NCBI RefSeq assembly: GCF_001543895.1
Contig: NZ_JYIJ01000013.1
Location: 232,608 to 296,607, forward strand
DNA from: Carbonactinospora thermoautotrophica
GTDB taxonomy: Bacteria; Actinomycetota; Actinomycetes; Streptomycetales; Carbonactinosporaceae
DNA: 64,000 nt
Direction of reading: 5' to 3'
Both the position numbers and the translations under genes were made by a program. The notes beneath the pieces are model-generated. The model was given only the letters and a program-made list of their open reading frames with translations. It was not told the origin of the DNA and searched no databases. Below, in pieces: positions 11,873 to 22,437 of the stretch. Positions within the stretch are counted from its first letter, which is position 1; every line of letters starts with the position of its first letter.

Positions 11873-12630
11873 GGTCGACCTCCCGGGATCTGGGCGATGG
11901 CGAAGACACGCCGGAACGGCAGGACGGTGCCGTACGGCTGCTTCGGATAGGCCTGGCGCAGGGCGGCGCCGTACTCGGCGAGGAACTCCGCGCGCTCGGC
12001 CTCGGCGAGGGCTTCGAGCACGGGTCGGGCGCCGGTGCCTTTGACCCACTCGAGCACGGCGTCGTCGCCGGGGAGCACGTGATGGTAGGTGGTCTCCCAG
12101 ACGTCGACGGCGCAGCCGAGCCGGGCGAGGGCGTCCAGGTACTCCTGCGGCTCGTGGCTGTTCGGCCAGTCGATGGCGAGGGCGCGCCTGGCGGCGATGG
12201 CGCGCAGGATCTCGTGGCTCGGCGCGGTGAAGTTGGCGGGGACCTGGAAGGCGAGCCAGCCGCCGGGCCGGACCGCCCGGACGAGGCGGGGCAGCAGATC
12301 GAGGTGGCCGGGCACCCACTGGAAGACCGCGTTGGCCACGACGACGTCGGGGGCTCGCGCGGGCTGCCAGCCGCGCAGGTCCTGGACGCGGAACTCGATC
12401 CTGCCGGGCACGGCGTGCCGCTGGGCCGCCTCGATCATCTGCGGCGAGCTGTCGATGCCGAGGACGCGGGCGGCCGGCCAGCGCTCCGCCAGGGTGGCGG
12501 TGAGGTTGCCCGGGCCGCAGCCGAGGTCGACGACGTACTCGGCGTGCTCGGCCTGGACGCGGGCGAGGAGGTCGTGGAAGGGGCGGGCGCGCTCGTCGCG
12601 GTACTTGAGGTACTGCTGCGGGTCCCACAT
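11869..12630 (-). CDS. tam: Trans-aconitate 2-methyltransferase
   Basis: A 253-residue SAM-dependent methyltransferase. The start MWDPQQYLKYRDERARPFHDLL and the motif VVDLGCGPGNLTATLAERWP are characteristic of Tam, which methylates trans-aconitate, an inhibitor of aconitase. Motifs II and III (VVVANAVFQWVP, VRPGGWLAFQVP) and the C-terminal YGTVLPFRRVFAIA support it. It forms a two-gene unit with the VOC protein and is divergent from a MarR gene across 100 bp that holds two operator-like sites. Confidence 0.88.
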   Translation of the reverse strand: MWDPQQYLKYRDERARPFHDLLARVQAEHAEYVVDLGCGPGNLTATLAERWPAARVLGIDSSPQMIEAAQRHAVPGRIEFRVQDLRGWQPARAPDVVVANAVFQWVPGHLDLLPRLVRAVRPGGWLAFQVPANFTAPSHEILRAIAARRALAIDWPNSHEPQEYLDALARLGCAVDVWETTYHHVLPGDDAVLEWVKGTGARPVLEALAEAERAEFLAEYGAALRQAYPKQPYGTVLPFRRVFAIAQIPGGRP

Positions 12631-12644
12631 GGCCTGCCGATTTC

Positions 12645-12704
12645 TCTCGACATCAAGATTTTTTGCGCCGTCCAGTTTTCTCGGAATTTATCTCGATGTC
12701 AAGA
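12645..12704. promoter_or_regulatory. Paired MarR-type operator candidates
   Basis: TCTCGACATCAAGA (12645-12658) and TCTCGATGTCAAGA (12691-12704) are two near-palindromic 14-mers of the same pattern, 46 bp apart, in the divergent tam/MarR promoter region. One lies next to each start. This arrangement is usual for a MarR protein controlling itself and its neighbour. Confidence 0.65.
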
Positions 12705-12730
12705 GACTTGCGCTCGATAAGCTCTGTGTC

Positions 12731-13228
12731 ATGAAGGACGAGGTCGACAGGCTGGTGGCCGCGTGGCGCCGGGAACGCCCTGACCTGGACGTCTCCCCAC
12801 TGGAGGTGCTGAGCCGCGTCACCCGCCTGGCGCGCCATCTCGACCTCGCGCGCCGCACCGCCTTCGCCGAGCACGACCTGGAGGCCTGGGAGTTCGACGT
12901 CCTCGCCGCGCTCCGCCGAGCCGGCGATCCCTACCAGCTCTCCCCCGGCCAGCTCCTCACCCAGACCCTGGTCACCAGCGGCACGATGACCAACCGCATC
13001 GACCGCCTCCAGGCCAAGGGCCTCGTCCAACGCCTGCCCGACCCCGCCGACCGTCGCGGCGTCCAGGTCCGTCTCACCGCCGAGGGCAAGGAGCGCGTCG
13101 ACGCCGCCTTGGCCGACCTGCTGAGCCACGAGCGCCAGATCCTCGCGTCGTTGCGCGAGGACGAGCGCGCCACCCTGGCCGATCTGCTGCGCCGCCTGGT
13201 GGCCCCCTTCGACGAGAACACGGCGTGA
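12731..13228 (+). CDS. MarR-family transcriptional regulator
   Basis: A 165-residue winged-helix repressor. The MarR domain is clear: LTQTLVTSGTMTNRIDRLQAKGLVQRLPDPADRRGVQVRLTAEG holds the recognition helix and wing with the conserved DRR. Flanking helices form the dimer interface. It is divergent from tam and VOC, and two matching 14-bp palindromes lie between the starts, so it probably represses itself and that unit. The ATG at 12731 is the only sensible start. Its stop is 7 bp from the convergent ABC-F gene's stop. Confidence 0.92.
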   Translation: MKDEVDRLVAAWRRERPDLDVSPLEVLSRVTRLARHLDLARRTAFAEHDLEAWEFDVLAALRRAGDPYQLSPGQLLTQTLVTSGTMTNRIDRLQAKGLVQRLPDPADRRGVQVRLTAEGKERVDAALADLLSHERQILASLREDERATLADLLRRLVAPFDENTA

Positions 13229-13235
13229 GCCGAGC

Positions 13236-15010
<1,775 letters not shown>

Positions 15011-15014
<4 letters not shown>

Positions 15015-15910
15015 CGCCGCACCATCCGCGCGCCGGGGACCGGGCCGTGGGCGCACCGCACCGTGCGGCACACGCCGGAGGAGCTCAGCGCGACCGCGAT
15101 GTCGAGCGCGTGGGCCTCGTCGCGGGCGAGGAACGCGCACGTGGGACCGGAGCCGGACACGATGCCGCCGAGCGCGCCGGCCTCCTCCCCGGCCTCCAGC
15201 ACCAGCCGCAGGTGCGGGCGCAGGCTCAGCGCGGCGGGTTGCAGGTCGTTGCACAGCGCCCGGCCGAGAGCGCTCGGATCGCCGGAGCGCAATGCGGTCA
15301 TGAGTGCCTCGGACACCACCGGCGGCGACGCCTGCCCAGCGCGCAGCCGGTCGCACTCGCGGTACACGGCCGGGGTGGACAGCCCCTTGTCGGCGAGCGC
15401 GAACACCCAGTGGTACCTGCCGCGGGCCAACGCGGGGGTGAGCCGCTCGCCGCGGCCGGTGCCGATCGCGGTGCCGCCGATCAGGGCGAACGGCACGTCG
15501 CTGCCCAGCTCGGCGGCGAGCAGGTGCAGCCGCTCCGCGGGCAGCCCGGCGTGCCACAGCTCATCGCAGGCGACCAGGGCGGCGGCGGCGTCCGCGCTGC
15601 CGCCGGCCATGCCGCCGGCGACCGGGATGCCCTTGCGGATGTGCAGGTGGGCGCGCGGGTCGATGCCGACCTCGGCGGCGAGCAGCCGGGCGGCGCGCAT
15701 CGCGAGGTTGCCGTCGTCGAGCGGCACCTCGGCCGCGCCCTCGCCCTCCACGGTGATCCGCAGCTCGTCACTGGGCGCGGCGGTGACCTCGTCGAACAGG
15801 GACACCGCGTGGAAGACCGTGACCAGCTCGTGATACCCGTCCGGCCGTTCCGGACCCACGGAGAGTTGGAGGTTCACCTTCGCGGGCACGCGTACGGTCA
15901 CAGGGGCCAC
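15011..15910 (-). CDS. ispE: 4-diphosphocytidyl-2-C-methyl-D-erythritol kinase
   Basis: A 299-residue GHMP kinase of the MEP isoprenoid pathway. The signatures are [24 protein letters not shown] at the N-terminus, the ATP-binding loop [18 protein letters not shown], and the C-terminal [14 protein letters not shown]. The GTG at 15910 follows GAAGGAG at slightly long spacing; a second GTG at 15901 is possible. It lies between rsmA upstream and ABC-F downstream, a conserved actinobacterial order. Confidence 0.95.
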
Positions 15911-15988
15911 GGCTGCGTCGTACTCCTTCGGCTGACAGCACCTTGAAATGCTACGTGCCGTCCTGCCCGCCACGTGGTCACCCCGGGT

Positions 15989-16852
15989 TCACGGGCGGTG
16001 CTCGGCCAGCCGGGCGAAGTCCTCGATGGTGAGGGATTCGCCGCGGGCTCCGGCGTCGATGCCGGCGGCGCGTAGGGCCTGCTCGGCGGCGGCCGCGGAG
16101 CCGGCCCAGGGCGCGAGCGCCGCCCGCAGGGTCTTGCGGCGCTGGGCGAACGCCGCGTCGACGACCGCGAACACCTCCTCGCGGCTCGCCCTGGTCGCGG
16201 GGGGCTCGCGGCGGGTCAGCGCGACCAGGCCGGAGTCGACGTGGGGGGCCGGCCAGAAGACGGTGCGCCCGATCGCGCCGGCGCGGCGCACGTCGGCGTA
16301 CCAGCGGATCTTCACCGACGGGACGCCGTACACCTTGCTGCCCGGGGTCGCGGCGAGCCGGTCGGCGACCTCGGCCTGCACCATGACGAGGCCGTGCGCG
16401 ATCGTGGGGAACCGCTCCAGCATGTGGAGCAGCACCGGCACCGCGACGTTGTACGGCAGGTTGGCCACCAGGGCGGTGGGCGGCGGCCCGGGAAGCTCGG
16501 TGACCCGCAGGGCGTCGGCGTGGACGACGGTGAGCCGGTCGGCGTACTCGGGGAGGCGGGCGCGCACCGTGCCGGGCAGGGCGGCGGCTAGCGTGGCGTC
16601 GACCTCGACGGCGATGACGCGGCTCGCCTGCGGCAGCAGCCCCAGGGTGAGCGAGCCGAGGCCGGGGCCGACCTCGACGACGACGTCGTCCGGCCGTACC
16701 TCGGCGGCCCGGACGATGCGCCGGACGGTGTTCGGGTCGATGACGAAGTTCTGCCCGAGCTGCTTGGTGGGGCGGACGCCGAGCGCTGCGGCGAGCGCGC
16801 GAACGTCCGCCGGGCCGAGCAAGCCCGGCCCGGCGGATGCGGAATCACTCAC
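15989..16852 (-). CDS. rsmA: 16S rRNA (adenine1518-N6/adenine1519-N6)-dimethyltransferase
   Basis: A 287-residue KsgA-type enzyme that dimethylates two adjacent adenines in the 3' hairpin of 16S rRNA during 30S assembly. Signatures are [18 protein letters not shown], the SAM motif [16 protein letters not shown], the catalytic [11 protein letters not shown] and the late [12 protein letters not shown]. The GTG start overlaps the rpf stop by four bases (GTGA), so it is coupled to the resuscitation factor gene, as is common in actinobacteria. Confidence 0.97.
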   Translation of the reverse strand: MSDSASAGPGLLGPADVRALAAALGVRPTKQLGQNFVIDPNTVRRIVRAAEVRPDDVVVEVGPGLGSLTLGLLPQASRVIAVEVDATLAAALPGTVRARLPEYADRLTVVHADALRVTELPGPPPTALVANLPYNVAVPVLLHMLERFPTIAHGLVMVQAEVADRLAATPGSKVYGVPSVKIRWYADVRRAGAIGRTVFWPAPHVDSGLVALTRREPPATRASREEVFAVVDAAFAQRRKTLRAALAPWAGSAAAAEQALRAAGIDAGARGESLTIEDFARLAEHRP

Positions 16853-17946
16853 GTGTAGAGCTTCTTACCACAGACCGGCCACGGGCTGTCGCCGCGCTGC
16901 TTGTACAGCAGCTTCGCCCGGTAGGTCTGCTCCTCCCACCCGTAGTCGGTGGGCTTGCCCTGGCCGCCGACCGAACGCCAGGTGCCAAGGTCGAACTGGT
17001 ACAGGCCGTAGTACGGGCCGGCGGGGTTGACCGCGTCGGGGTTGCCGCCGGACTCGCACTCGGCGAGGGCCCTCCAGTTCAGATGGTCGGCCCCGGGCAC
17101 GCTTCTGGGGTTCTCCTTGGTGCCGACCCGGACGATCTGTGGCTTGGGCTCGCGGATGATCTTCTCAGTGATCTTCTTCTTCGACTTGAGCTGACCGTTG
17201 ACGTACGTGAACTCGTACGTGACGGTCTTCAGCCCCTCGACACCCTCCTGGACGACCTTCTTCTCACCCTCGAACATGGAGGAGTCCTTGATCTCTTGGA
17301 CGTCGAAGGGGATCTCCTCCTGGCGGGTCACGGTCTTGCCCTGGATCCGCAGGACCGTGATCACCGCGCCGTCCGCCGGGTAGGCGTCCAGCGTGACCGG
17401 CGTGGTCTGGTCCTTGGGGCCGAGGGTGATGTGCGCCTCAGCGAGCGCCTCGCGAACGGTGGCCGCGGTGGTGGTGATGGGCACCCGCTTGCCGTCCACG
17501 AGGAAGGTCACGTCGTGGGGCAGGCGGATGTCGAGGCGCAGCCCGGAGCGGCTGATCGGCATGTTCCTGTCGACGGAGATGTACGCCCGCTCCGCGTGCA
17601 CGCCCAGCTGCTCCAACGCTTCGGCCACGTTGGTCGCGGTGACCCACACCTTCCGGGTCTGCCCGTCGATGGTGATCGTCAGCGGACGAGCGTAGCGGAC
17701 GACGACGGTGGATCCGTCGCTCAGCGGCTCGTCCGGCCGCGGTGCCACCAGGTCGCGCGCGCCGACACTGACGTTCTCGCGCTCGAGCAGGTCCCCGATG
17801 GTCTTGGCGAAGGTGTGGACTTCCCGCTTCTGACCGTCAACGGACAGCGTCACGTTTTTTTCGAGACTGACGAATGCCGTGGTGCCGCCGACGATCGCGG
17901 TAACAACGACGGCTTGCAAAGCGAGAGTCGTCGCGGAACGTCTCAC
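16849..17946 (-). CDS. rpf: Resuscitation-promoting factor (DUF348/G5/transglycosylase domain)
   Basis: A 365-residue secreted cell-wall lytic protein of the RpfB type. The domains in order are an N-terminal signal/anchor ([21 protein letters not shown]), three DUF348 repeats (each about 55 residues, such as [20 protein letters not shown]), a G5 domain (about 215-290) and a C-terminal lysozyme-like domain. Its catalytic Glu is in [16 protein letters not shown] disulfide is likely between the Cys of that motif and the one near the C-terminus. The GTG at 17946 is chosen because GGAG lies five bases upstream; a GTG at 17976 would add ten residues. A perfect hairpin sits in the leader. Confidence 0.95.
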   Translation of the reverse strand: MRRSATTLALQAVVVTAIVGGTTAFVSLEKNVTLSVDGQKREVHTFAKTIGDLLERENVSVGARDLVAPRPDEPLSDGSTVVVRYARPLTITIDGQTRKVWVTATNVAEALEQLGVHAERAYISVDRNMPISRSGLRLDIRLPHDVTFLVDGKRVPITTTAATVREALAEAHITLGPKDQTTPVTLDAYPADGAVITVLRIQGKTVTRQEEIPFDVQEIKDSSMFEGEKKVVQEGVEGLKTVTYEFTYVNGQLKSKKKITEKIIREPKPQIVRVGTKENPRSVPGADHLNWRALAECESGGNPDAVNPAGPYYGLYQFDLGTWRSVGGQGKPTDYGWEEQTYRAKLLYKQRGDSPWPVCGKKLYT

Positions 17947-17995
17947 AATGCTCCAGACCTCGGCCTTCCCGGGCACGGGGACTGGTCGGACAGGT

Positions 17996-18025
17996 AACGA
18001 GGCGCTTTGCCGTCAGCGCCTCGTT
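17996..18025 (-). promoter_or_regulatory. Perfect 10-bp stem-loop in the rpf leader
   Basis: AACGAGGCGC and GCGCCTCGTT pair perfectly across a 10-nt loop, about 50 bp before the rpf start. There is no U-tract, so it is not a simple terminator. It could stabilise or attenuate the rpf message. I do not recognise the c-di-AMP (ydaO-type) riboswitch known from other rpf leaders. Confidence 0.5.
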
Positions 18026-18298
18026 CTGCTCCAGGGCCCCCGATCCCGGCCATCAGTCAGGGGACTGTAATAGAGGCCCCGCACCGCGGCCAAGCGGCTG
18101 AACATGAGAGATACTTCACCCGTAGCGCTGGAAAAGCGCCCGTTTTGTGAACGAATGTACCGCTGATTTCGTGCAAATCGACACATCACGCTAGTCCTGA
18201 TCCCCCCACAAGGACTATTCGCGTTTGCCACTTTTGAGCGAGGCAGACTAGGTGATCTCGACTACGCCAAACCGGGTAATTCAGTCAGCGGCGTTTTC

Positions 18299-19147
18299 TC
18301 ACCACAACGGTCCGAATACCCGCTCCGCCGTCCGCGCCACCGCTGCCGCCAACTCGTCCTCGGGGATTCCCTTGATCTCGGCCATCGCCCGGAGCGTGAG
18401 CGGGACGAGGTACGGCGCGTTGGGCCGTCCCCGGTAAGGAACCGGAGTAAGAAACGGCGCGTCCGTCTCGACCAGCACCAGATCCAGCGGCGCGACCGCG
18501 AGGGCGTCGCGGAGGGCTTGCGCGCTCTTGAAGGTCACGTTGCCGGCGAAGGACATCACGTACCCGCGCTCGGCGCAGGTCTTCGCCATCTCGACGTCCC
18601 CGGAGAAGCAGTGGAAGACCACCCGGTCCGGCGCCCCCTCCTCGGCGAGGATCCGCAGCACGTCGTCGTGGGCGTCCCGGTCGTGGATCACCAGCGCCTT
18701 GCCGTGCCGCTTGGCGATCTCGATGTGTCGGCGGAACGACTCCTGCTGCGCGGCCACGCCCTCGGGCCCGGTGCGGTAGTAGTCCAGCCCGGTCTCGCCG
18801 ACCCCGCGCACCTGCGGCAACCCGGCCAGGTCGTCGATCGCGGCGAGTGCGGCCGCCAGCTCACCCCGCTCGGCCAGCCGCGGCGCCTCGTTGGGGTGCA
18901 GGGCGACGGTCGCCCACACCGGCGCGTGCTCGGCGGCCACCCGGGCGGCCCATCGGGAGGACGGCACGTCGATGCCGACCTGGATCAGCCGGGTGACACC
19001 GACCGCGGCGGCGGCCGCGATCGCCTCCTCGACCGTGGTCTCCTGCAGGTCGAGGTGGGTGTGGCTGTCGACCACCTCGACCCGCAGCGGCTCGGGCGCG
19101 GGCGGCGGCGTCCCCTCGCGGCCCCTGCGGGACTCACGGACCGTCAC
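18299..19147 (-). CDS. tatD: TatD-family metal-dependent hydrolase (DNase)
   Basis: A 282-residue TIM-barrel metal hydrolase. The signatures are VDSHTHLD with the first metal His pair, ALHPNEAP, the Glu in VRGVGETGLDYYR, HDRDAHDDVL, HCFSG and the late DAPFLTP. Family members act as 3'-5' exonucleases or deoxyribonucleases in DNA quality control. The GTG start lies 46 bp after metG on the same strand, matching the standard actinobacterial metG-tatD order. About 270 bp without a gene separates it from rpf. Confidence 0.95.
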   Translation of the reverse strand: MTVRESRRGREGTPPPAPEPLRVEVVDSHTHLDLQETTVEEAIAAAAAVGVTRLIQVGIDVPSSRWAARVAAEHAPVWATVALHPNEAPRLAERGELAAALAAIDDLAGLPQVRGVGETGLDYYRTGPEGVAAQQESFRRHIEIAKRHGKALVIHDRDAHDDVLRILAEEGAPDRVVFHCFSGDVEMAKTCAERGYVMSFAGNVTFKSAQALRDALAVAPLDLVLVETDAPFLTPVPYRGRPNAPYLVPLTLRAMAEIKGIPEDELAAAVARTAERVFGPLW

Positions 19148-19193
19148 GAGGCTTCCTCGTCCCCGCCGCGCTCGCCGGCTGCGTGCCGGAGGC

Positions 19194-20804
19194 TCACGCG
19201 TCCTCCTTCGGCTCGGGCAGCCGCGGGAAGAGCACCTCCCCCTTGGTGATCCGGACCCCGGCGGGGAGCTGGCCCCAGCGGCCGGCGTCCTGGACGCGCT
19301 GGCGGTCCAGTGGGCCGAGGTGCGGCTCGGCGCCGAGCGACTCCCACAGCTTGGCGCAGGCGGCCGGCATGACCGGGTTGAGCAGCACGGCGATGCCGCG
19401 CAGCGACTCGGCCGCGGTGTACAGGATGGTGGCGAGCCGGGCCCGGGACGCCGCGTCGTCGGCCTTGGCCACCTGCCACGGCTCCTGCTCGGTCACGTAC
19501 CCGTTGACCTGCTTGATGAAGTCGAAGACCGCGACCAGGCCGCCCTGGAAGTCCAGCGCGCACATCCGCTCGTCGGCCAGCCGCGCGGCCTGCTCCAGCC
19601 CGGCGGCGATCCTCGCCTCGGCCTCGCCGGCCGCGGCCGCCTCGGGCAGCTCGCCGCCGAAGTACTTGTTCACCATGGCGGCCACGCGCGAGGCCAGGTT
19701 GCCGAAGTCGTTGGCCAGCTCGCTCGTGTACCGGGCGGTCATGTCCTCCCAGGAGAACGAGCCGTCCTGGCCGAACGGGATCGCGCGCAGGAAGTAGTAC
19801 CGGTAGGCGTCCACGCCGAAGTGCTCGGTGAGCTGCTGCGGCGAGATGCCGGTGAGCTTGGACTTGCTCATCTTCTCGCCACCGACCAGCAGCCAGCCGT
19901 GGGCGAACACCTTGCGCGGCAGCGGCAGCCCCGCGGCCATGAGCATGGCCGGCCAGATCACCGCGTGGAAGCGGAGGATGTCCTTGCCGACCAGGTGCAC
20001 GTCGGCCGGCCAGGTGCGCTCGAACTTCTCCGGGTCCGCGCCGTACCCCACGGCGGTCGCGTAGTTGAGCAGCGCGTCGATCCACACGTACAGCACATGC
20101 CCGGTGTCCCAGGGGATGGGGATGCCCCAGTCGAACGTGGACCGGGAGATCGACAGGTCCTGCAGGCCCTGCTTGACGAACTGGACGACCTCGTTGCGGG
20201 CGGTCTCCGGCTCGATGAAGTCCGGGTGCTCCTCGTAGTGCTGGAGCAGCCGGTCGGCGTACGCGGACAGCCGGAAGAAGTAGTTCTCCTCGGCGAGCAT
20301 CTCCACCGGGCGGCCGTGGACCGGGCACAACTTCTCGCCGTTCTCGCCCTCGATCAGGTCACCGGGCAGCTTGTACTCCTCGCAGGCCACGCAGTACGGG
20401 CCCTCGTACGAGCCCTTGTACACCTCGCCGCTGTCGTACAGGCGCTGCCAGAACTCCTGGACCCGCTCGGTGTGCCGCCGCTCGGTGGTCCGGATGAAGT
20501 CGTCGTTGGAGATGTCCAGGTGCCGCCACAGCGGCTTCCAGGCGGTCTCCACCAGCCGGTCGGCCCACTCCTGCGGGCTCACCCCGTTCGCCTGCGCGGC
20601 CCGCATGATCTTCTGGCCGTGCTCGTCGGTACCGGTCAGGAACCACACCTGCTCGCCACGCTGGCGATGCCACCGGCTGAGCACATCCGCCGCGACGGTC
20701 GTGTAGGCGTGACCGAGGTGCGGAGCGTCGTTGACGTAGTAGATCGGCGTCGTGACGTAGAACGCCTTGTCCACGCTCGGGTTGGTACCAGTTGAGGCCG
20801 CCAT
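19194..20804 (-). CDS. metG: Methionyl-tRNA synthetase
   Basis: A 536-residue class I synthetase. Signatures are the N-terminal YVTTPIYYVNDAPHLGHAYTT (HIGH motif as HLGH), the zinc knuckle region CVACEEYKLPGD and CPVHGR, WIDALLNY, and GGEKMSKSK with the KMSKS loop. The anticodon-binding helical domain is complete, and there is no C-terminal dimerisation domain. The ATG at 20804 has AGGA upstream. The 58-bp direct repeat of the adjacent element begins only 11 bp upstream, so the element inserted right behind the metG promoter/leader. Confidence 0.97.
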   Translation of the reverse strand: MAASTGTNPSVDKAFYVTTPIYYVNDAPHLGHAYTTVAADVLSRWHRQRGEQVWFLTGTDEHGQKIMRAAQANGVSPQEWADRLVETAWKPLWRHLDISNDDFIRTTERRHTERVQEFWQRLYDSGEVYKGSYEGPYCVACEEYKLPGDLIEGENGEKLCPVHGRPVEMLAEENYFFRLSAYADRLLQHYEEHPDFIEPETARNEVVQFVKQGLQDLSISRSTFDWGIPIPWDTGHVLYVWIDALLNYATAVGYGADPEKFERTWPADVHLVGKDILRFHAVIWPAMLMAAGLPLPRKVFAHGWLLVGGEKMSKSKLTGISPQQLTEHFGVDAYRYYFLRAIPFGQDGSFSWEDMTARYTSELANDFGNLASRVAAMVNKYFGGELPEAAAAGEAEARIAAGLEQAARLADERMCALDFQGGLVAVFDFIKQVNGYVTEQEPWQVAKADDAASRARLATILYTAAESLRGIAVLLNPVMPAACAKLWESLGAEPHLGPLDRQRVQDAGRWGQLPAGVRITKGEVLFPRLPEPKEDA

Positions 20805-20814
20805 GTTCGAAATC

Positions 20815-20872
20815 CTACGGGCAACGGGGGCCTCAACCGTCACCCCGTCACCGGCTCAGCCGGGCGGACAGC
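20815..20872 (+). repeat. 58-bp direct repeat, copy 1 (candidate att site)
   Basis: Starts CTACGGGCAACGG and ends GCGGACAGC. It is identical over 58 bp to the copy at 23112-23169, and the flanking bases differ on both sides, which defines the repeat ends. Confidence 0.9.
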
Positions 20873-20989
20873 CGACCGTCGAGACACGGCCGTGTCCGAA
20901 GCACTGCGGAAATCCGACTGTCGGGAAGGTACACCAGGACCTCGGGCGCGCGGGTCGATCTCGGCGGCGCAGTACTCGCAGAGCCTCAC
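20840..20989 (-). CDS. Small Cys-containing ORF at the element edge
   Basis: A 49-residue reading frame starts at a GTG with an excellent ribosome site (GGGAGGT, seven bases away) and begins MRLCEYCAAEIDPRAR, which looks like half of a small zinc ribbon. It runs into the 58-bp repeat and stops there. A frame change near residue 16 would give a different tail that joins the same C-terminal codons (LSARLSR) used by the zinc-ribbon ORF at the other repeat, so this copy may be frameshifted. Function unknown. Confidence 0.4.
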   Translation of the reverse strand: MRLCEYCAAEIDPRARGPGVPSRQSDFRSASDTAVSRRSAVRPAEPVTG

Positions 20990-21030
20990 AAGCGCACCTC
21001 CCATCTGTCAGCCGCACGTACGGCTGAAGG

Positions 21031-21076
21031 TCAAAAAAGAGCACCGCCCCGGTAATGCCCGCTATCACCGGGGCGG
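21031..21076 (-). terminator. Rho-independent terminator (minus strand)
   Basis: A perfect 10-bp stem (21044-21053 with 21067-21076) is followed on the minus strand by GCTCTTTTTTG. The hairpin plus six-T tract is a classical intrinsic terminator. It sits upstream of the small ORF at 20840-20989 and insulates it from the rest of the element. Confidence 0.75.
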
Positions 21077-21163
21077 CCTGGCAACGCTGGTTTGCGACGC
21101 ACCGCGGCCGTGCCGCAGTTTCGGGTGGGCGGCAAGGGCCGTCCACCGCTCCATATGAGGAAT

Positions 21164-21213
21164 GGGCCAGCGAGGGTAACACGCTGGCCCGGAGAGACAG
21201 CAAAGGTCTCTCC
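21164..21213. other. Two adjacent perfect hairpins inside the element
   Basis: GGGCCAGCG / CGCTGGCCC (21164-21172, 21182-21190; 9 bp) is followed at once by GGAGAGAC / GTCTCTCC (21191-21198, 21206-21213; 8 bp). With the terminator at 21031-21076 they make three stem-loops in 185 bp. They could be part of a structured RNA or a replication/transfer origin. Confidence 0.5.
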
Positions 21214-21665
21214 ACCTCATTGGAGTAATGGGCCACCGTTGTACGAAATAGAGCCACCACATTTCGGGCACTGAACGCTAGAAGGGCCGTTCGCCTTCGA
21301 TGTTGGTGCTGCCTGCCCCGGTCATAGCTCAAATCGTCGGAAAATTCGTCGAAATTCCCGGAATCCGAAACGTGCTGGCCGATAGGAACGCCGGAGGAGC
21401 TGGCAGCGATGGCTAGGAAGCTCTCAGAACGGCCGCTGACGGCCTGAAATGCGCTCTGGTCGCACGTGGCCGTAAAAGGCGCTCAGATCGCGTCCTGTGG
21501 CGTTCTACGGGGTGTCCCCGACGATCACGGGCGATGCTGGCTCGACTTCGGCGGCTGGTCGAGCGCGGGATCGACGTCGAGCGCATCGGGAACGGCACGC
21601 AGACGGGCTCTTGGCAGCGCTCCTCAGCGGTGACTGCGCGGCGTGGAGGATGGATGGAGGTTCAT

Positions 21666-21931
21666 GGAACTTCGGATGGAACTTCGCAGCACCAAGTTCC
21701 ATGCCCTCATCTGGCCTCTGACCTGCGGCGATGCCGCCGAGGGACGGGCGGGTGGAACTTGTGGAACTTCAATCGCATAACTTCTCTTATAGCGTCTTCT
21801 TTTCTTCGTCTTCTCTTTCCCCATAGGAACTTCTGAAATGAAGTTCCACAAGTTCCATAATTAGACGTTTTCACAGGTCAGACGCATGGAACTTGGTCCG
21901 ATGAAGTTCCATGGAAGTTCCACGAAGTTCC
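21666..21931. repeat. Array of twelve GGAACTT / AAGTTCC sites (iteron-like)
   Basis: GGAACTT starts at 21666, 21678, 21754, 21763, 21826 and 21888; its complement AAGTTCC starts at 21694, 21841, 21850, 21904, 21915 and 21925. Most copies are preceded or followed by the extra base of TGGAACTT. The paired copies at 21753-21769 and 21841-21857 are exact reverse complements and frame about 70 bp of AT- and pyrimidine-rich DNA, striking in so GC-rich a genome. Such clusters are typical of replication-origin iterons or of operators for a cooperative DNA-binding protein. Confidence 0.8.
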
Positions 21932-22014
21932 ATGGGAACCTCCATCGCCCGGCCCGTCTCCTCAGCGCTCCACCCGCCCGCGCTCAAGCACGCCGAGCGC
22001 GCCCACGCCGCCCG

Positions 22015-22404
22015 CTACCGGCCCTGACCGTCGCCGTCGTCCTCGGCGTCCTTCCCGCGCTCGACCGCACGCCGGAGCGCCTCCAGCGTCGTCAGGATGC
22101 CCTTCAGCGTGTCTGCGATCTCATGCAGCGATTCATCCGCCGCGCGCACCTTGCGCGTCTGCTCCGGCTCGATCCTCGGCGCGCCGGTCCTCCGACGCTG
22201 TACCTCGCGTTCCACGGCGTCACGCGGCCATATCAGCAGTCGATCGGACGTCCGAATCGCGCCGAGACGCTTCGCCAACTGCCTTGCTCGCTGCTCAGAC
22301 ACGCCGAGCATCGCGGCGACCTGTGCCGTCGTGAGCCATTGCGTCTCCGCCACGCGGACAGTCGTACCCGGTCGAGTGATCTCTTCCCTCGAACGGCACA
22401 GCAC
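22015..22404 (-). CDS. HTH DNA-binding protein (excisionase/MerR-like) with coiled-coil tail
   Basis: A protein of up to 129 residues. The central HTH is WLTTAQVAAMLGVSEQRARQLAKRLGAIRTSDRLLIWPRDAVE, the pattern of excisionase/helix-turn-helix_17 proteins that read DNA through a wing containing W-P-R. A heptad-like helix follows (ESLHEIADTLKGILTTLEALRRAVERG), then an acidic tail, suggesting dimerisation. The start is uncertain: a GTG at 22404 or one at 22353. It is divergent from the next gene across a short region with repeated GCTAG. As the only clear DNA-binding protein of the element, it is the candidate to bind the GGAACTT array. Confidence 0.75.
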   Translation of the reverse strand: MLCRSREEITRPGTTVRVAETQWLTTAQVAAMLGVSEQRARQLAKRLGAIRTSDRLLIWPRDAVEREVQRRRTGAPRIEPEQTRKVRAADESLHEIADTLKGILTTLEALRRAVERGKDAEDDGDGQGR

Positions 22405-22437
22405 GCTAGGATCTCGCTAGTTGCTAGCTAGTTGCGA

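Noticed and set aside
21534..21836. Plus-strand frame across the GGAACTT array as a protein
   Set aside because: Its codons simply follow the repeats (GTSDGTS and WNLWNF), with no ribosome site or family similarity.
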